Shown here: positions 55,222 through 64,000 of the stretch, in pieces
Layout of the letters: each line of letters opens with the position of its first letter
How positions within the stretch are numbered: position 1 is the first letter of the stretch
Assembly (NCBI GenBank): GCA_964035015.1
Contig: OZ035998.1
Coordinates: 30,805,529 to 30,869,528, forward strand
Reading direction: 5' to 3'
Origin: Corallium rubrum
Taxonomy: Eukaryota; Cnidaria; Anthozoa; Scleralcyonacea; Coralliidae
DNA length: 64,000 nt
Notes under the pieces: generated by a model
What the model was told of the DNA's origin: nothing
Databases searched by the model: none
Seen by the model: the letters and a program-made list of their open reading frames with translations, nothing else
Program-made: the position numbers and the translations under genes

Positions 55222-55540
55222 TTGGGCTGCCTCAGGCGCCACTCCCCCTGCCTCCTCCTCAGGCCCTCGTTGCATCATGAACAGGTCACACGCGCCGAAT
55301 TTAGGGCCTGCAAGATGCTGTAAAAAAAATTGGCAAAACTTGGCACGGAAGAAATTTGCATGACTACCATCGCTAATAGCCATGGCTATATCCGAAGATT
55401 TTGAAGGCCATTGAAGACTTATGACATAGAATCCTAGCTTAAAAATGAAGGATCTGGCAGGCCCTCTCAACAGTGTGACCTGTCCATGATGCAACGAGGG
55501 CCTGCGGAGGAGGCAGCCACTCCCTCCCGCTGGGGCCGAG
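55222..55540. mobile_element. Inverted-repeat element
   Basis: CCTCAGGCCCTCGTTGCATC...ATGAACAGGTCACA mirrors TGTGACCTGTCCAT...GATGCAACGAGGGCCTG. The 113-codon minus ORF simply crosses both arms. Confidence 0.6.
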
Positions 55541-55560
55541 GGCAACGTTGAAACCTTACC

Positions 55561-55894
55561 CCTTAATTAATTCCCGATACTATTTGCGGCTATTACCCGA
55601 AAGCACATTGCGGGTTTACACTGAACAAATCGAGATTTTTTATCATATTACCATATCTTTACATACGCGGGGACTTCAATATATGCCTCCTCTGGGGCAA
55701 TAACCGTTGAAAATATAGTAAACTAGTAAACATCTTCTCATAGTTTGAGCTTGGGGTACTGTGCCTTAATTTAATTCCCGATACCATTTGCGGCTATTAC
55801 CTGAAAGCACATTGCGGGCTTAAACTAAACAAATCGAGATTTTTTATCATATTACCAAATCTTTACATGCGCGGGGACTTCAATATATGCCTCC
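55561..55894. repeat. Direct duplication, ~132-bp copies ~202 bp apart
   Basis: CCTTAATTAATTCCCGATAC to TTCAATATATGCCTCCTC (55561-55693) recurs at 55763-55894 with about 8 substitutions. Confidence 0.85.
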
Positions 55895-56139
55895 TCGGTA
55901 TACACATATTACAAACCAAATACTGATTTACCTTGTTTTGTCGCCTTAAACATGTAAAAGTGGATATAGTGACCACAAAACTACGTCATTATTTTAAGGT
56001 GACATAAATTATTTCCCCCAAAACTTGGGATTTAATTTATGCAAGAACAAGCAATCGCTCGAGTGTTCACAGTCACAGACCTTACTCTTAAGAACTGAGT
56101 TTATAGGGCTGTGATACAGGCTAACCGGCGTTGCAATAT

Positions 56140-57075
56140 CGACGGAAATGTGCGCAATTTAGTGACATTTCTATCAGGTCAATTTCAAAAAAGACTGAAG
56201 AAAGTTATTTCATGGCGTTAGATCAGCCACTAGGATAAAATAAAATTATACTGTAATTCGTGTGCTAGCTTGAACAAGACGCCTGCTTTGGCGTTCACTC
56301 GGGTACTGATTTCTGAAACCTTGGCGTAGTCCTTGCACATATAGAAAACCTGCCATGCGAAACAATGCAAAATTTTTGACAAACCGAAGGAGGTCTTAGA
56401 ATGGATGAAGTAAATCAATGCATGAAGCTTTTGCTGGTGTAAACAACACCGTTGTAAATTAGGTGAGCTAGACCGGTCTAATAACCGAAATCCCAGTTGC
56501 ACAAAGCGACATCTCGGCTAGGCGGGCTGCTTCGGTTCTCATATAAACGCAAGATGAAAATTAAACAGTAACAAACGCACGATCTAGTCCGGCTCGCCTC
56601 CGTATAAACAAGCCCTTTATAGTGTAGGTCTACGGCCCGTCTACCGCAATCGGTGTGTGCAATTGTGAGCGTATATAAGATCAGGATACTTTCCAGCGAC
56701 ATTACTGATCAACAATTAAGTATATTTCAGTGAACAGCTTCAAGGACATCAGGAAAGCGAAGAAAGAAAGCATGAGGATTAGCATTTTAGCACGCATCAG
56801 TTTCGCAAAGCCTGACGGGATGACGTAATGATTGCCATTTCGAAACATAGACAAAACGAAAAACGGAGCCGAAACCTAGACTCGTTCTACCATAGGTAGC
56901 CCAAGTAATAAGCTATTTTTATGTGATTAGAGCCTTCAATTAGCTTATAATTTTCACACAACTCTTTGAGAGTTTCAGGCTTTCGGGTCCTTTTAAGATT
57001 CCACAGATTTTACTCTGGCGAATGCAACATTTACAAGTTATTGCGATCAACAAGCCTGTCGAGGGCAGCTGCATA
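56140..57075. other. No recognised gene
   Basis: Minus-strand open frames at 56502..56230 and 56702..56478 lack recognisable domains. No paired repeats were found. Confidence 0.4.
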
Positions 57076-57079
57076 TACT

Positions 57080-58153
57080 CATAGTTAGTGGAGGGGGATG
57101 GTTTGGAAACTCGGCAAAAGTCGTTGCTCTATATATGCTTTTGTTCATTTTGTCTAATTTCACGGTCACTGATTGAGGCTCCAGTGGCGCAACTATATAG
57201 GCATCTGGGAGCCCGTGGGATTAATTGTTTCCGGGGCCCTTTCCGATTTAGTGACCGCATTTCTACGGGGGTTCGGGGGCATGCTCCCCCGGAAAATTTT
57301 TGAACCTATGGTTTCTGAAATGGCATTTCCTGCATTTTGAGGGCATTTTTGAGCAAAATCTAATCACTCACATTCCGATTCAAAATCTGTTAAAGTGGGC
57401 AGATTATTTGAATAGATTCATAACTGCATTCATTCCATTCCGCATAGCCTGCGCGCAGACATTTTACCCAATCTCCGCGGATTGGGTAAAAAGTCAGTGC
57501 ACACTGCACATGTTAATAAGGGCACTTCTTGCCAAAAATGTTTGTGGGTAAATACCCCCTACCCCCGGTCGCGCCGCCCCTGCGTATGGGTGTCAAAGCA
57601 TCCCCCACCCTCCAAGAGAAGATTTTCAGTGTAAGACTCAAGACTGTCAGACAAAGTGGCGGACCCTAAAGGTGCGACAAACCAGTAGAAGGGTCCAGGG
57701 AAATGCTTCCCCAGGAAATTTTTGGTTTTCTAATGCTCTGAAACGCTATTTCCTGCATTTTGAGGGCAGTTATAACCATCAGAAAGGGGGGTTCTGTGGA
57801 ACCTACGGATCTTGTCACAAAATGCTTGGGGGCCCTAATTAATTCCTTTTGCTCGGGGCCCGTGGGGTTTACCCACCCTTCCCACCCAGTAGTTGTGCCA
57901 CTGCACTGAACGTATTGTATTTTCTGTATAATGAAGCAGTCATCCAATAGCAACGTTCGGCTTTAATCAGTTCAGTCCTTCGTCGTCACATGTTGAAGTC
58001 CTTTGTTCGTTGTGTAGTCCTTCGTCATCACGTGTCCATAGAATTTCTTTTCTTCAACCAATTGCCTTCCTCCAACATGAACACAATAACATGACCATTG
58101 CATAACCTTGAAAGACAATGGAGCTTCCAAACCATCCCCCTCCACTAACTATG
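57080..58153. mobile_element. CATAGTNAATCGAG-type MITE, copy d (diverged, interrupted), 7-bp TSD
   Basis: Ends CATAGTTAGTGGAGGGGGAT and ATCCCCCTCCACTAACTATG with GGTTTGGAAACTCGGC-type continuation. Flanks ATATACT/ATATACT (57073-57079, 58154-58160). It contains a second element at 57182-57903. Confidence 0.8.
57182..57903. mobile_element. hAT-like CAGTGGCGCAAC element nested in copy d
   Basis: Ends CAGTGGCGCAACTATATAGG and TAGTTGTGCCACTG. It contains GGGGGTTCGGGGGCATGCTC and a TTTCCTGCATTTTGAGGGCA block, shared with the repeats at 11.6, 24.9 and 32.2 kb. No clear target duplication. Confidence 0.55.
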
Positions 58154-58160
58154 ATATACT

Positions 58161-58595
58161 GTAGGCAGTGTTTTGAAAAGATGTTTCTCAAATCAGTACC
58201 GAGACGGTGTTTTGGATATCGGAGGAAGAAATTAGTATAAGTAATAACATAATTGAGGGAAATTAGCGATTAAATTTCCCGCAGCCCAAGGGCGCAACTG
58301 GGCGGAGGGAGGGGGTTGCAACCCCTGCCCTTTTTGTGAGACCTCTAATACTAGGTTAGACATTAGATAAACAAATAATTAATCGTCTGTTGTAGTACGC
58401 AATACAAATCTGGCGAAAGTCAGAGGCTTCTAGTTCGGCTTCAATCTCGTACCCAGTTTGTAATATACTACACCATGTTTTTTCTAAAAACAACCGCTTT
58501 TCTGAATTTGTGGGCTCTGCTTTCGAATCTCATGGCGAAAATGGAAATGAACCAATCATAGAGATAGAGCTGGATTTGGGCAACCCTGTAGCCAC
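58161..58595. other. No recognised feature
   Basis: Includes an isolated TCAATCTCGTACCCAG word (58440) that matches the terminus of the 9-bp-TSD family, probably a fragment. Confidence 0.35.
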
Positions 58596-58599
58596 TGAC

Positions 58600-58897
58600 C
58601 ATAGTCAATCGAGATATGGTCTGGAAACTCAGCTAAAGTCTTTGGTCTATCTTTTTGTTCGCCTTTATGCATTTTCGTGCACGGTGCACGGTCACTGAAC
58701 ACATTGTGTTTTAGTATAATGAACGAATTGTCCAATAACAACGTTTCAGTTCAATCACTCAACCGCGCTATTTAAATATTAATGAACCTAAAACAAAGGA
58801 TGTGCACGGTGTAAGGTACGGTTCAACATAAAATCACAGCTCATTATAGGCGCTTTGAAGTTTGCCGAGTTTCCAGACCATATCTCGATTGACTATG
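58600..58897. mobile_element. CATAGTCAATCGAGATATGG MITE, copy c, 7-bp TSD
   Basis: A 298-bp copy, nearly identical to 41763-42062. Flanks CACTGAC/CACTGAC (58593-58599, 58898-58904). Confidence 0.9.
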
Positions 58898-58907
58898 CAC
58901 TGACCTA

Positions 58908-58925
58908 TATATATATATATATACA

Positions 58926-59001
<76 letters not shown>
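58908..59001. repeat. (TA)n array
   Basis: TA repeats with one CAG interruption, adjoining the Penelope-like palindrome. Further TA arrays with three TGACC interruptions lie at 60440-60550. Confidence 0.95.
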
Positions 59002-59005
<4 letters not shown>

Positions 59006-59381
59006 GAAAGCTTCTAGGACAGCGCCGGCCACGGTTGAAATCCAAATATTAACAGGGGTTAAGTCACGTTGGCCTGAAAAACAGAGAAAAATCTTCTCGA
59101 CGTTTCGAGCGAAGGCCCTTCGTCAGGAGAAATTAGTAAACAACTCACATGTGGTCACGCGTATTTATAGCAGAGCTACAATGGGAATCACGTGAACACA
59201 TGTAAGCCAATAAAAACAAAGTAAACAAATAAATTAATATGTAATTTTAGCCTGTGTGCAGGTGCTGACCCAATTTGTGGGTCAGCTACCTGTAAATAGG
59301 CAAAGAAACAGGTTATAAATTACTATTTAAATCATCAGAAAAAGGTTAAGGAAAAGGTGTGGAATATGGTGGTGGAGTGAG

Positions 59382-59760
59382 CTAAATGAAAGAGAATCGC
59401 TCATTGAGGCCGTGAGGGTGAATGGTACCAAGTTTGTAAATGAGACGCATTTCTTGTTTACGACGAGTATCGTTACAACCTGTAATGGGCTGAATGGCAC
59501 AGATTTTCATGTTGGAAAAGGAGTGGTTGGCACTGTTGAAGTGCCTGGCAACAGGTTTGTTTGGCACATTGTATTTGACATCACGAAGGTGTTCAACAAA
59601 CCTGTCACCTAAACGTCTTCCAGTTTCTCCGATGTAAAGCATGGGACATTTACTGCAAGAGATACAGTAAATGAGGTTGGAGGAAGTGCAAGTGAAACTG
59701 TGGGTTATGTTGAACCTACATTTTGGAGCCGAAATTGAAATTGAGGAGTCTAAAAGTATT
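59382..59760 (-). pseudogene. GIY-YIG endonuclease fragment (left arm)
   Basis: The minus frame carries YCISCSKCPMLYIGETGRRL and the rest of the nuclease to the same stop as copy 1. The reverse transcriptase is absent. Same family as 46099..47043. Confidence 0.85.
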
Positions 59761-60110
59761 TCGGCTCCAAAGGTAGGTTCAACATAACCCACAGTTTCAC
59801 TTGCACTTCCTCCAACCTCATTTACTGTATCTCTTGCAGTAAATGTCCCATGCTTTACATCGGAGAAACTGGAAGACGTTTAGGTGACAGGTTTGTTGAA
59901 CACCTTCGTGATGTCAAATACAATGTGCCAAACAAACCTGTTGCCAGGCACTTCAACAGTGCCAACCACTCCTTTTCCAACATGAAAATCTGTGCCATTC
60001 AGCCCATTACAGGTTGTAACGATACTCGTCGTAAACAAGAAATGCGTCTCATTTACAAACTTGGTACCATTCACCCTCACGGCCTCAATGAGCGATTCTC
60101 TTTCATTTAG
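59760..60110 (+). pseudogene. GIY-YIG endonuclease fragment (right arm)
   Basis: Mirror of the left arm. YIGETGRRLGDRFVEHL is present and the frame ends at TAG 60108. There is no start codon before the nuclease other than an internal Met (59850). Confidence 0.85.
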
Positions 60111-60435
60111 CTCACTCCACCACCATATTCCACACCTTTTCCTTAACCTTTTTCTGATGATTTAAATAGTAATTTATAACCTGTTTCTTTGCCTATTTGC
60201 AGGTACCTGACCCACAAATTGGGTCAGCACCTGCACACAGGCTAAAATTACATATTAATTTATTTGTTTACTTTGTTTTTATTGGCTTACATGTGTTCAC
60301 GTGATTCCCATTGTAGCTCTGCTATAAATACGCGTGACCACATGTGAGTTGTTTACTAATTTCTCCTGACGAAGGGCCTTCGCTCGAAACGTCGAGAAGA
60401 TTTTTCTTCAGGCCAACGTGACTTAACCCTGGTAA

Positions 60436-60472
<37 letters not shown>

Positions 60473-60510
60473 CCTATATATATATATATGACCTATATAT
60501 ATATATATGA

Positions 60511-60553
<43 letters not shown>

Positions 60554-60773
60554 ACAGGTATGCTACGCACGCTCTGATTGGACGAGAACCATTTTCACTC
60601 AGAGTACGTTTGACGTCATTTTCATTTTATATTGTACAACGCATGCTCTGTTTGGTTAAATCTCACGTAATCACTGGCGTATTTATTTGATTACGCCATC
60701 ATTCGTCAGCTGAGTCTCGGTCACTTTGGCTTCTCCTTGGTTTTTTACCTCGTAAAACGGTTAGTTATTTTAT

Positions 60774-60966
60774 AAAACAAATAGAAAATCGCTTTTGTGA
60801 CGCTGTACTGTGATACAAACACGAATGACGCAATTTCAATTGGAACAAATGTGTGAAAACACTCGGCTTCGCCTCGTGTTTCCACTAGGCATTTTTTCCG
60901 GTTGAAATCACGTCATTCGTGTTTGTATCACAGTACAGAGACACACAAGCGATTTTCTATTTGTTA
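60774..60966. repeat. GC-tipped foldback hairpin
   Basis: AACAAATAGAAAATCGCTT mirrors AAGCGATTTTCTATTTGTT, and CTGTGATACAAACACGAATG mirrors CATTCGTGTTTGTATCACAG. The apex is CGGCTTCGCCTCG. Confidence 0.8.
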
Positions 60967-61552
60967 AATATAACTGGACTGGCCAAAAATGTGTCCCCAT
61001 TTTCACTTTCAAAATGGCGGCATTTATGGGTCCTTCTGCTAATGGTAGCGACCACTGACATGTACTTACCGTAGGAAAAAATAATATTTATGTAAATACA
61101 AAGCGATTTTCTTGCTTTATTAATGAATCGTTCCTATGCCGGCGCCTTAACAAAATACTAAGGAGTAAAGACCAATAAATTCGGACCGGAAAGAGTTAAT
61201 GCATGCACGGTTGGTCATTGTTAGTTTCTTGTGGAACGACTCAAGAGCCTTCTGGATTATTTGTGATCATGGCTGACCAAATAGGAATATCGCCTCCCAT
61301 GTAAACAGCCCCTAAGAAGAACTCGGTACGCCTCGCTTCTTTACGATTTTCTCGTGATGGCGACTTCATAAAACGAAATGTTTGTAGATTTCCATGATCA
61401 TGTGTATTGACAGTCTTGTTTATTTTATTTTATTGCCAAGTGTTCGTGCGGTCCCACCGGCCAGTCTTTAATTCAGACTGCTAGAAAGCTACAACAGCAA
61501 TTGTCTAGGAATATTATTATTATTGTAGTTCAGAACTACAATAAGACTTTTA

Positions 61553-62075
61553 TTATATGGCTGGGTTTGATTTCCGGTTCGTACGCAAAACGACGCACGC
61601 TGATTGGTTCCTGAGAGGTCGGGATTTTACGATGTTGACCGACCGGTCAATACGCTTTTTTCTCGGCCCTGTAAGTTTTGGCGGGAACATTTCTGAATTG
61701 ATTTGAATACAAATAAAAGAGAAATAGGTATCTTTATTCAAATATTCTGAACAATAAAATGTATTGGAACATCACTGCTGGTTTTCTTTAAAGCTGTTTA
61801 TCTAAAAACTCGACAAATAAAAGCCGAACTGGTGTAAACAAGAAGGCCAAGAAGCGACACAAAAAAGTCAACAGGTAAGGTAAACAGCATGCTCCGAAGA
61901 CGAAAACAACGCTCGAAGCTTTAAAATAAAATGAACCAATAGCCATATAATAAATTCCTTATTAACCTGAAAGTATTTGCCCCCGGTTTTATCGCACAAA
62001 CCTCGCTCCTTCGTCGCTCGGTCTGTACGAAAACCTCCGGCAAATTCTTTTCCGTACAGACCTCGCACTCGGTTA
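61553..62075 (+). mobile_element. Copy 3 of the ~0.6-kb dispersed element
   Basis: Close to 49210-49765 and 1400-1940. ATTATATGGCT at the start mirrors AGCCATATAAT at 61940. The outer inverted repeats seen in copy 2 are missing. Confidence 0.65.
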
Positions 62076-62077
62076 AT

Positions 62078-62122
62078 CCCCGAGCCCGGGCGTAAGGCCG
62101 AAGGCCCGGAGCCCGGGTGAGG
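62078..62122. repeat. Small GC-rich hairpin
   Basis: CCCGAGCCCGGGC ... GGCCGAAGGCCC ... GGAGCCCGGG forms nested inverted repeats. A related GGGCCGAAGGCCCG word occurs at 1411. Confidence 0.6.
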
Positions 62123-62129
62123 GTGCTAA

Positions 62130-63300
62130 TCTCGACATGAGTGGAGTCCACTTTACACGCGTGTAGAAAAAGAAAGGGAGACAAAATCTGGAAATAGTTT
62201 ATATGTTTGGTACGATGTCACGCGGTAAGAATAGTTGGCACTGGTGACTAGCTTTGAAGCAAACTTATAGTTATTTCCATATTTTGCGAAACAAAATTGT
62301 TTCAAATGGTTTCGTTTTAAACGGAAAGAAGCAGAACAACGAATAAAAGAAGGATACAAACAGCCAGTTTAATATATCTTGAAGAGAAACCAGAAAACCT
62401 GAAGAAACCAAACGTATGGTAAACGGCAAAAACTCGATCTGAATTGTAGTGTTTGTGGTCACAGGTACTGTTGTTGACGGTAATCAGCATTTATTCATTA
62501 ATATATTCTGTAAACGCCAAGAACGGCAAGACTTTTAAATAGAACCCTTTTAGACACTCGTCAGTCACTGTAAACTTAATCTAGCAACTATCATATAAAG
62601 TTTTATACCTTGTCCTTTAATAATATGTTGTTTTCAAGTTGTTGCTTAACCTATTACAGGTAAGCAGTAATACAGCTTCACGTTTTCGTGCTTTCCCTTT
62701 GCTACTGTGGACGTGATGTTTTTCATTGACTTAATTGCAAGCACTTATCATAAATACTCATAGGCTTTGTCCATTTTCTTTTGTCCTGTATTATACAGAC
62801 TGAAATTACGCTGTCTGTTGTTTTTATCTCCTACGTTTTTGAGCTGTTAACTTTTAATCCTGCCTTTGCAAAACATAAAAGTAATTCCGTTGGAAACCTC
62901 CTGTATGGCTAAAAACAATATATTTTTACAACCAGAATTTAATATGAAATCTGTAAGTTTTCCTTTGATATGTTCAACTTTCATTTTAGTCATCTTAATC
63001 ATAAATTCTGTAATTATCCTGAGGATTAATTCACTTGCTTTTGCTGTATATCAGGAGTGCTTATTTTAATTGGAAGGTGGGGTGGGTGGGGTGTATTTCA
63101 AAAAGCATATAAAAGCAGGCGAGGGGTTGTTGCATTTAGGTATTTCTAGTAAGTCTTTAATCATGGAAACATCCCGGGCCGCTCAGCAACAAACATAAAT
63201 ATTAAATATACATGGCAACCACCGAAATATTTCGAGACAAGGACGATATTATGTTGACTTGACAAAAATTCTGACAGAGAATTCGACAAAGTTTGCCTAG
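62130..63300. other. No recognised gene
   Basis: AT-rich interior of the 2.9-kb element. The short open frames are without recognisable domains. Confidence 0.4.
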
Positions 63301-63307
63301 TCCGTCT

Positions 63308-63672
63308 ACTCCGAACGTTTTCTCATGAAATAATCCACTGTAGAAGTTATAAAATATATTGGCAGAAAGATAATTCACCGGCTTGCTACAACATACGTAC
63401 AGTTTATATATCCGACTAAATAGCTTAGTTTCCCTAAAAACCCCGAAATACCGAACATGTCCAAATCATAATAGCGGCCGCTATTTTGAAATTTTTTTCC
63501 GTATGTATTATAATGCCTTCTCCGAATGTTTTCTCGGGAAATAAACCATTGTAGAAGCTATCAAATATACTGGAAGAAAGATAATTCATCTGGCTACAAC
63601 ATACGTACAGTTTATCCGACCAAATAGCTTAGTTTTCTTAAAAAAGTGAAATACCGAACACGTCCAACACGA
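63308..63672. repeat. Direct tandem duplication, ~220-bp period
   Basis: CTCCGAACGTTTTCTCATGA...ACATACGTACAGTTTAT...GAAATACCGAACATGTCCAA (63308-63470) recurs at 63531-63667 with substitutions and indels. Confidence 0.8.
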
Positions 63673-64000
63673 ACTAGAGATGCTTGTTGAACGTCCCCCG
63701 GTTCTTAGGTATCGGTCAGCGACCTTCACCATTAGCAAACGGACCCATAAATGCCGCCATTTTGAAAACGATTTTGGGGACACTTTTCCTAACTCAAAGG
63801 TAATAGGAGCACGCAGTCCAGTTATATATATAGGTCAGTGCCTGTAGCCGTAGGGAACACCGCTGCCAAACGTTTGCGCATGCGTGAATTCGCTGAGTAA
63901 ACATTGCAAGAGAAGTGGGAACTAGCCGTGGCGACAACAACCAGACAGTGAAGACTAAGTAAGACTCGACTATTCATTTGGGTTTTAAAAAAAGGGTAAA

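Larger units (their letters stand above)
52914..56132. mobile_element. Large nested inverted-repeat unit
   Basis: GTAGCCTGGCTGTGTCACAG...GAGTAAGGTCTGTG...GAACACT at the left is mirrored at 56055-56130 (AGTGTTCACAGTCACAGACC...GGGCTGTGATACAGGCTAAC). The left arm resumes after an insertion as GATCGAGCGATTGCTTGTTC (53574), mirrored by GAACAAGCAATCGCTCGAG at 56045. Insertions inside include 53030-53450, 54214-54910 and the direct duplication at 55561-55894. Confidence 0.55.
59003..60437. mobile_element. Penelope-like palindrome (copy 2), arms ~690 bp
   Basis: The left arm (59003-59732, minus orientation) and right arm (59760-60437, plus orientation) are near-identical inverted copies of the GIY-YIG half and 3' end, with about a 27-bp asymmetric centre. 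The left arm retains a terminal ~45-bp segment (GTTGAAAGCTTCTAGGACAG) that the right arm lacks; in copy 1 the situation is reversed. It lies between TA arrays. Confidence 0.9.
60969..63827. mobile_element. 2.9-kb inverted-repeat element
   Basis: TATAACTGGACTG at the left mirrors CAGTCCAGTTATA at the right. The arms continue with TTTCAAAATGGCGGCATTTA against TAAATGCCGCCATTTTGAAA. It contains 61553-62075 and the duplication at 63308-63672. The 67-codon plus ORF at 62866..63069 has a hydrophobic stretch (ICSTFILVILIINSVIIL) but no known family. Confidence 0.6.

Noticed and set aside
62866-63069. Small membrane protein candidate (67 codons with a hydrophobic helix)
   Set aside because: AT-rich transposon interior, no family, no splice or promoter evidence. 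Mentioned only in the element entry.

Overview
This is a 64 kb stretch of animal nuclear DNA with few genes and very many repeats. It looks cnidarian, most likely a coral or sea anemone. The evidence is REJ-type and discoidin-type extracellular exons, a death-effector-domain protein, and a dense population of foldback MITEs, Penelope-like elements and non-LTR retrotransposon tails. The species cannot be fixed from the sequence alone. I see no RNA genes, operons or CRISPR arrays, and no prokaryotic signals.

Gene content, all on the minus strand: (1) At 6328..181, running off the left edge, is a gene whose three exons join in compatible phase to give at least 801 codons. It encodes a 13-residue tandem repeat, a long coiled coil and a C-terminal death effector domain (DED) with an RxDL motif. 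(2) Exons at 19576..19233 and 14549..14263 join in phase and make a canonical REJ module like those of polycystin-1 and sea-urchin REJ proteins. (3) An exon at 31358..31027 encodes the N-terminal part of an F5/8 type C (discoidin) domain. A short Cys-rich exon candidate at 39819..39713 is phase-compatible with it. Items 2 and 3 may belong to one large receptor gene, but at least one linking exon is not visible.

The rest is a nested mobile-element landscape. 6-18 kb: MITEs, foldbacks and a three-level nest at 14.6-17.8 kb. 18-31 kb: hAT-like MITEs with 8-bp target duplications, TTAA-bounded elements placed end to end, and a 9-bp-TSD family. 32-34.3 kb: a foldback containing a perfectly symmetrical head-to-head Tc1 palindrome. 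34.5-41.7 kb: more foldbacks and a 1.55 kb GTGCR pentanucleotide satellite. 42-47.8 kb: (CT)n and (TA)n arrays and a Penelope-like element (GIY-YIG endonuclease) that inserted into a LINE with a 13-bp target duplication. 48-52.5 kb: a Harbinger-type element carrying Myb/MADF-like coding debris, a TIR element carrying a PHD-finger exon, and an (AAAC)n tract of about 540 bp. 52.9-64 kb: nested inverted repeats, a second Penelope-like palindrome and further MITEs.

The most noteworthy observations are the Tc1 palindrome, the two Penelope palindromes with dispersed hammerhead-like motifs, the MITE family with 7-bp target duplications, the GC-tipped foldback hairpins that recur in otherwise unrelated sequence, the captured PHD and Myb-like fragments, and the DED gene.
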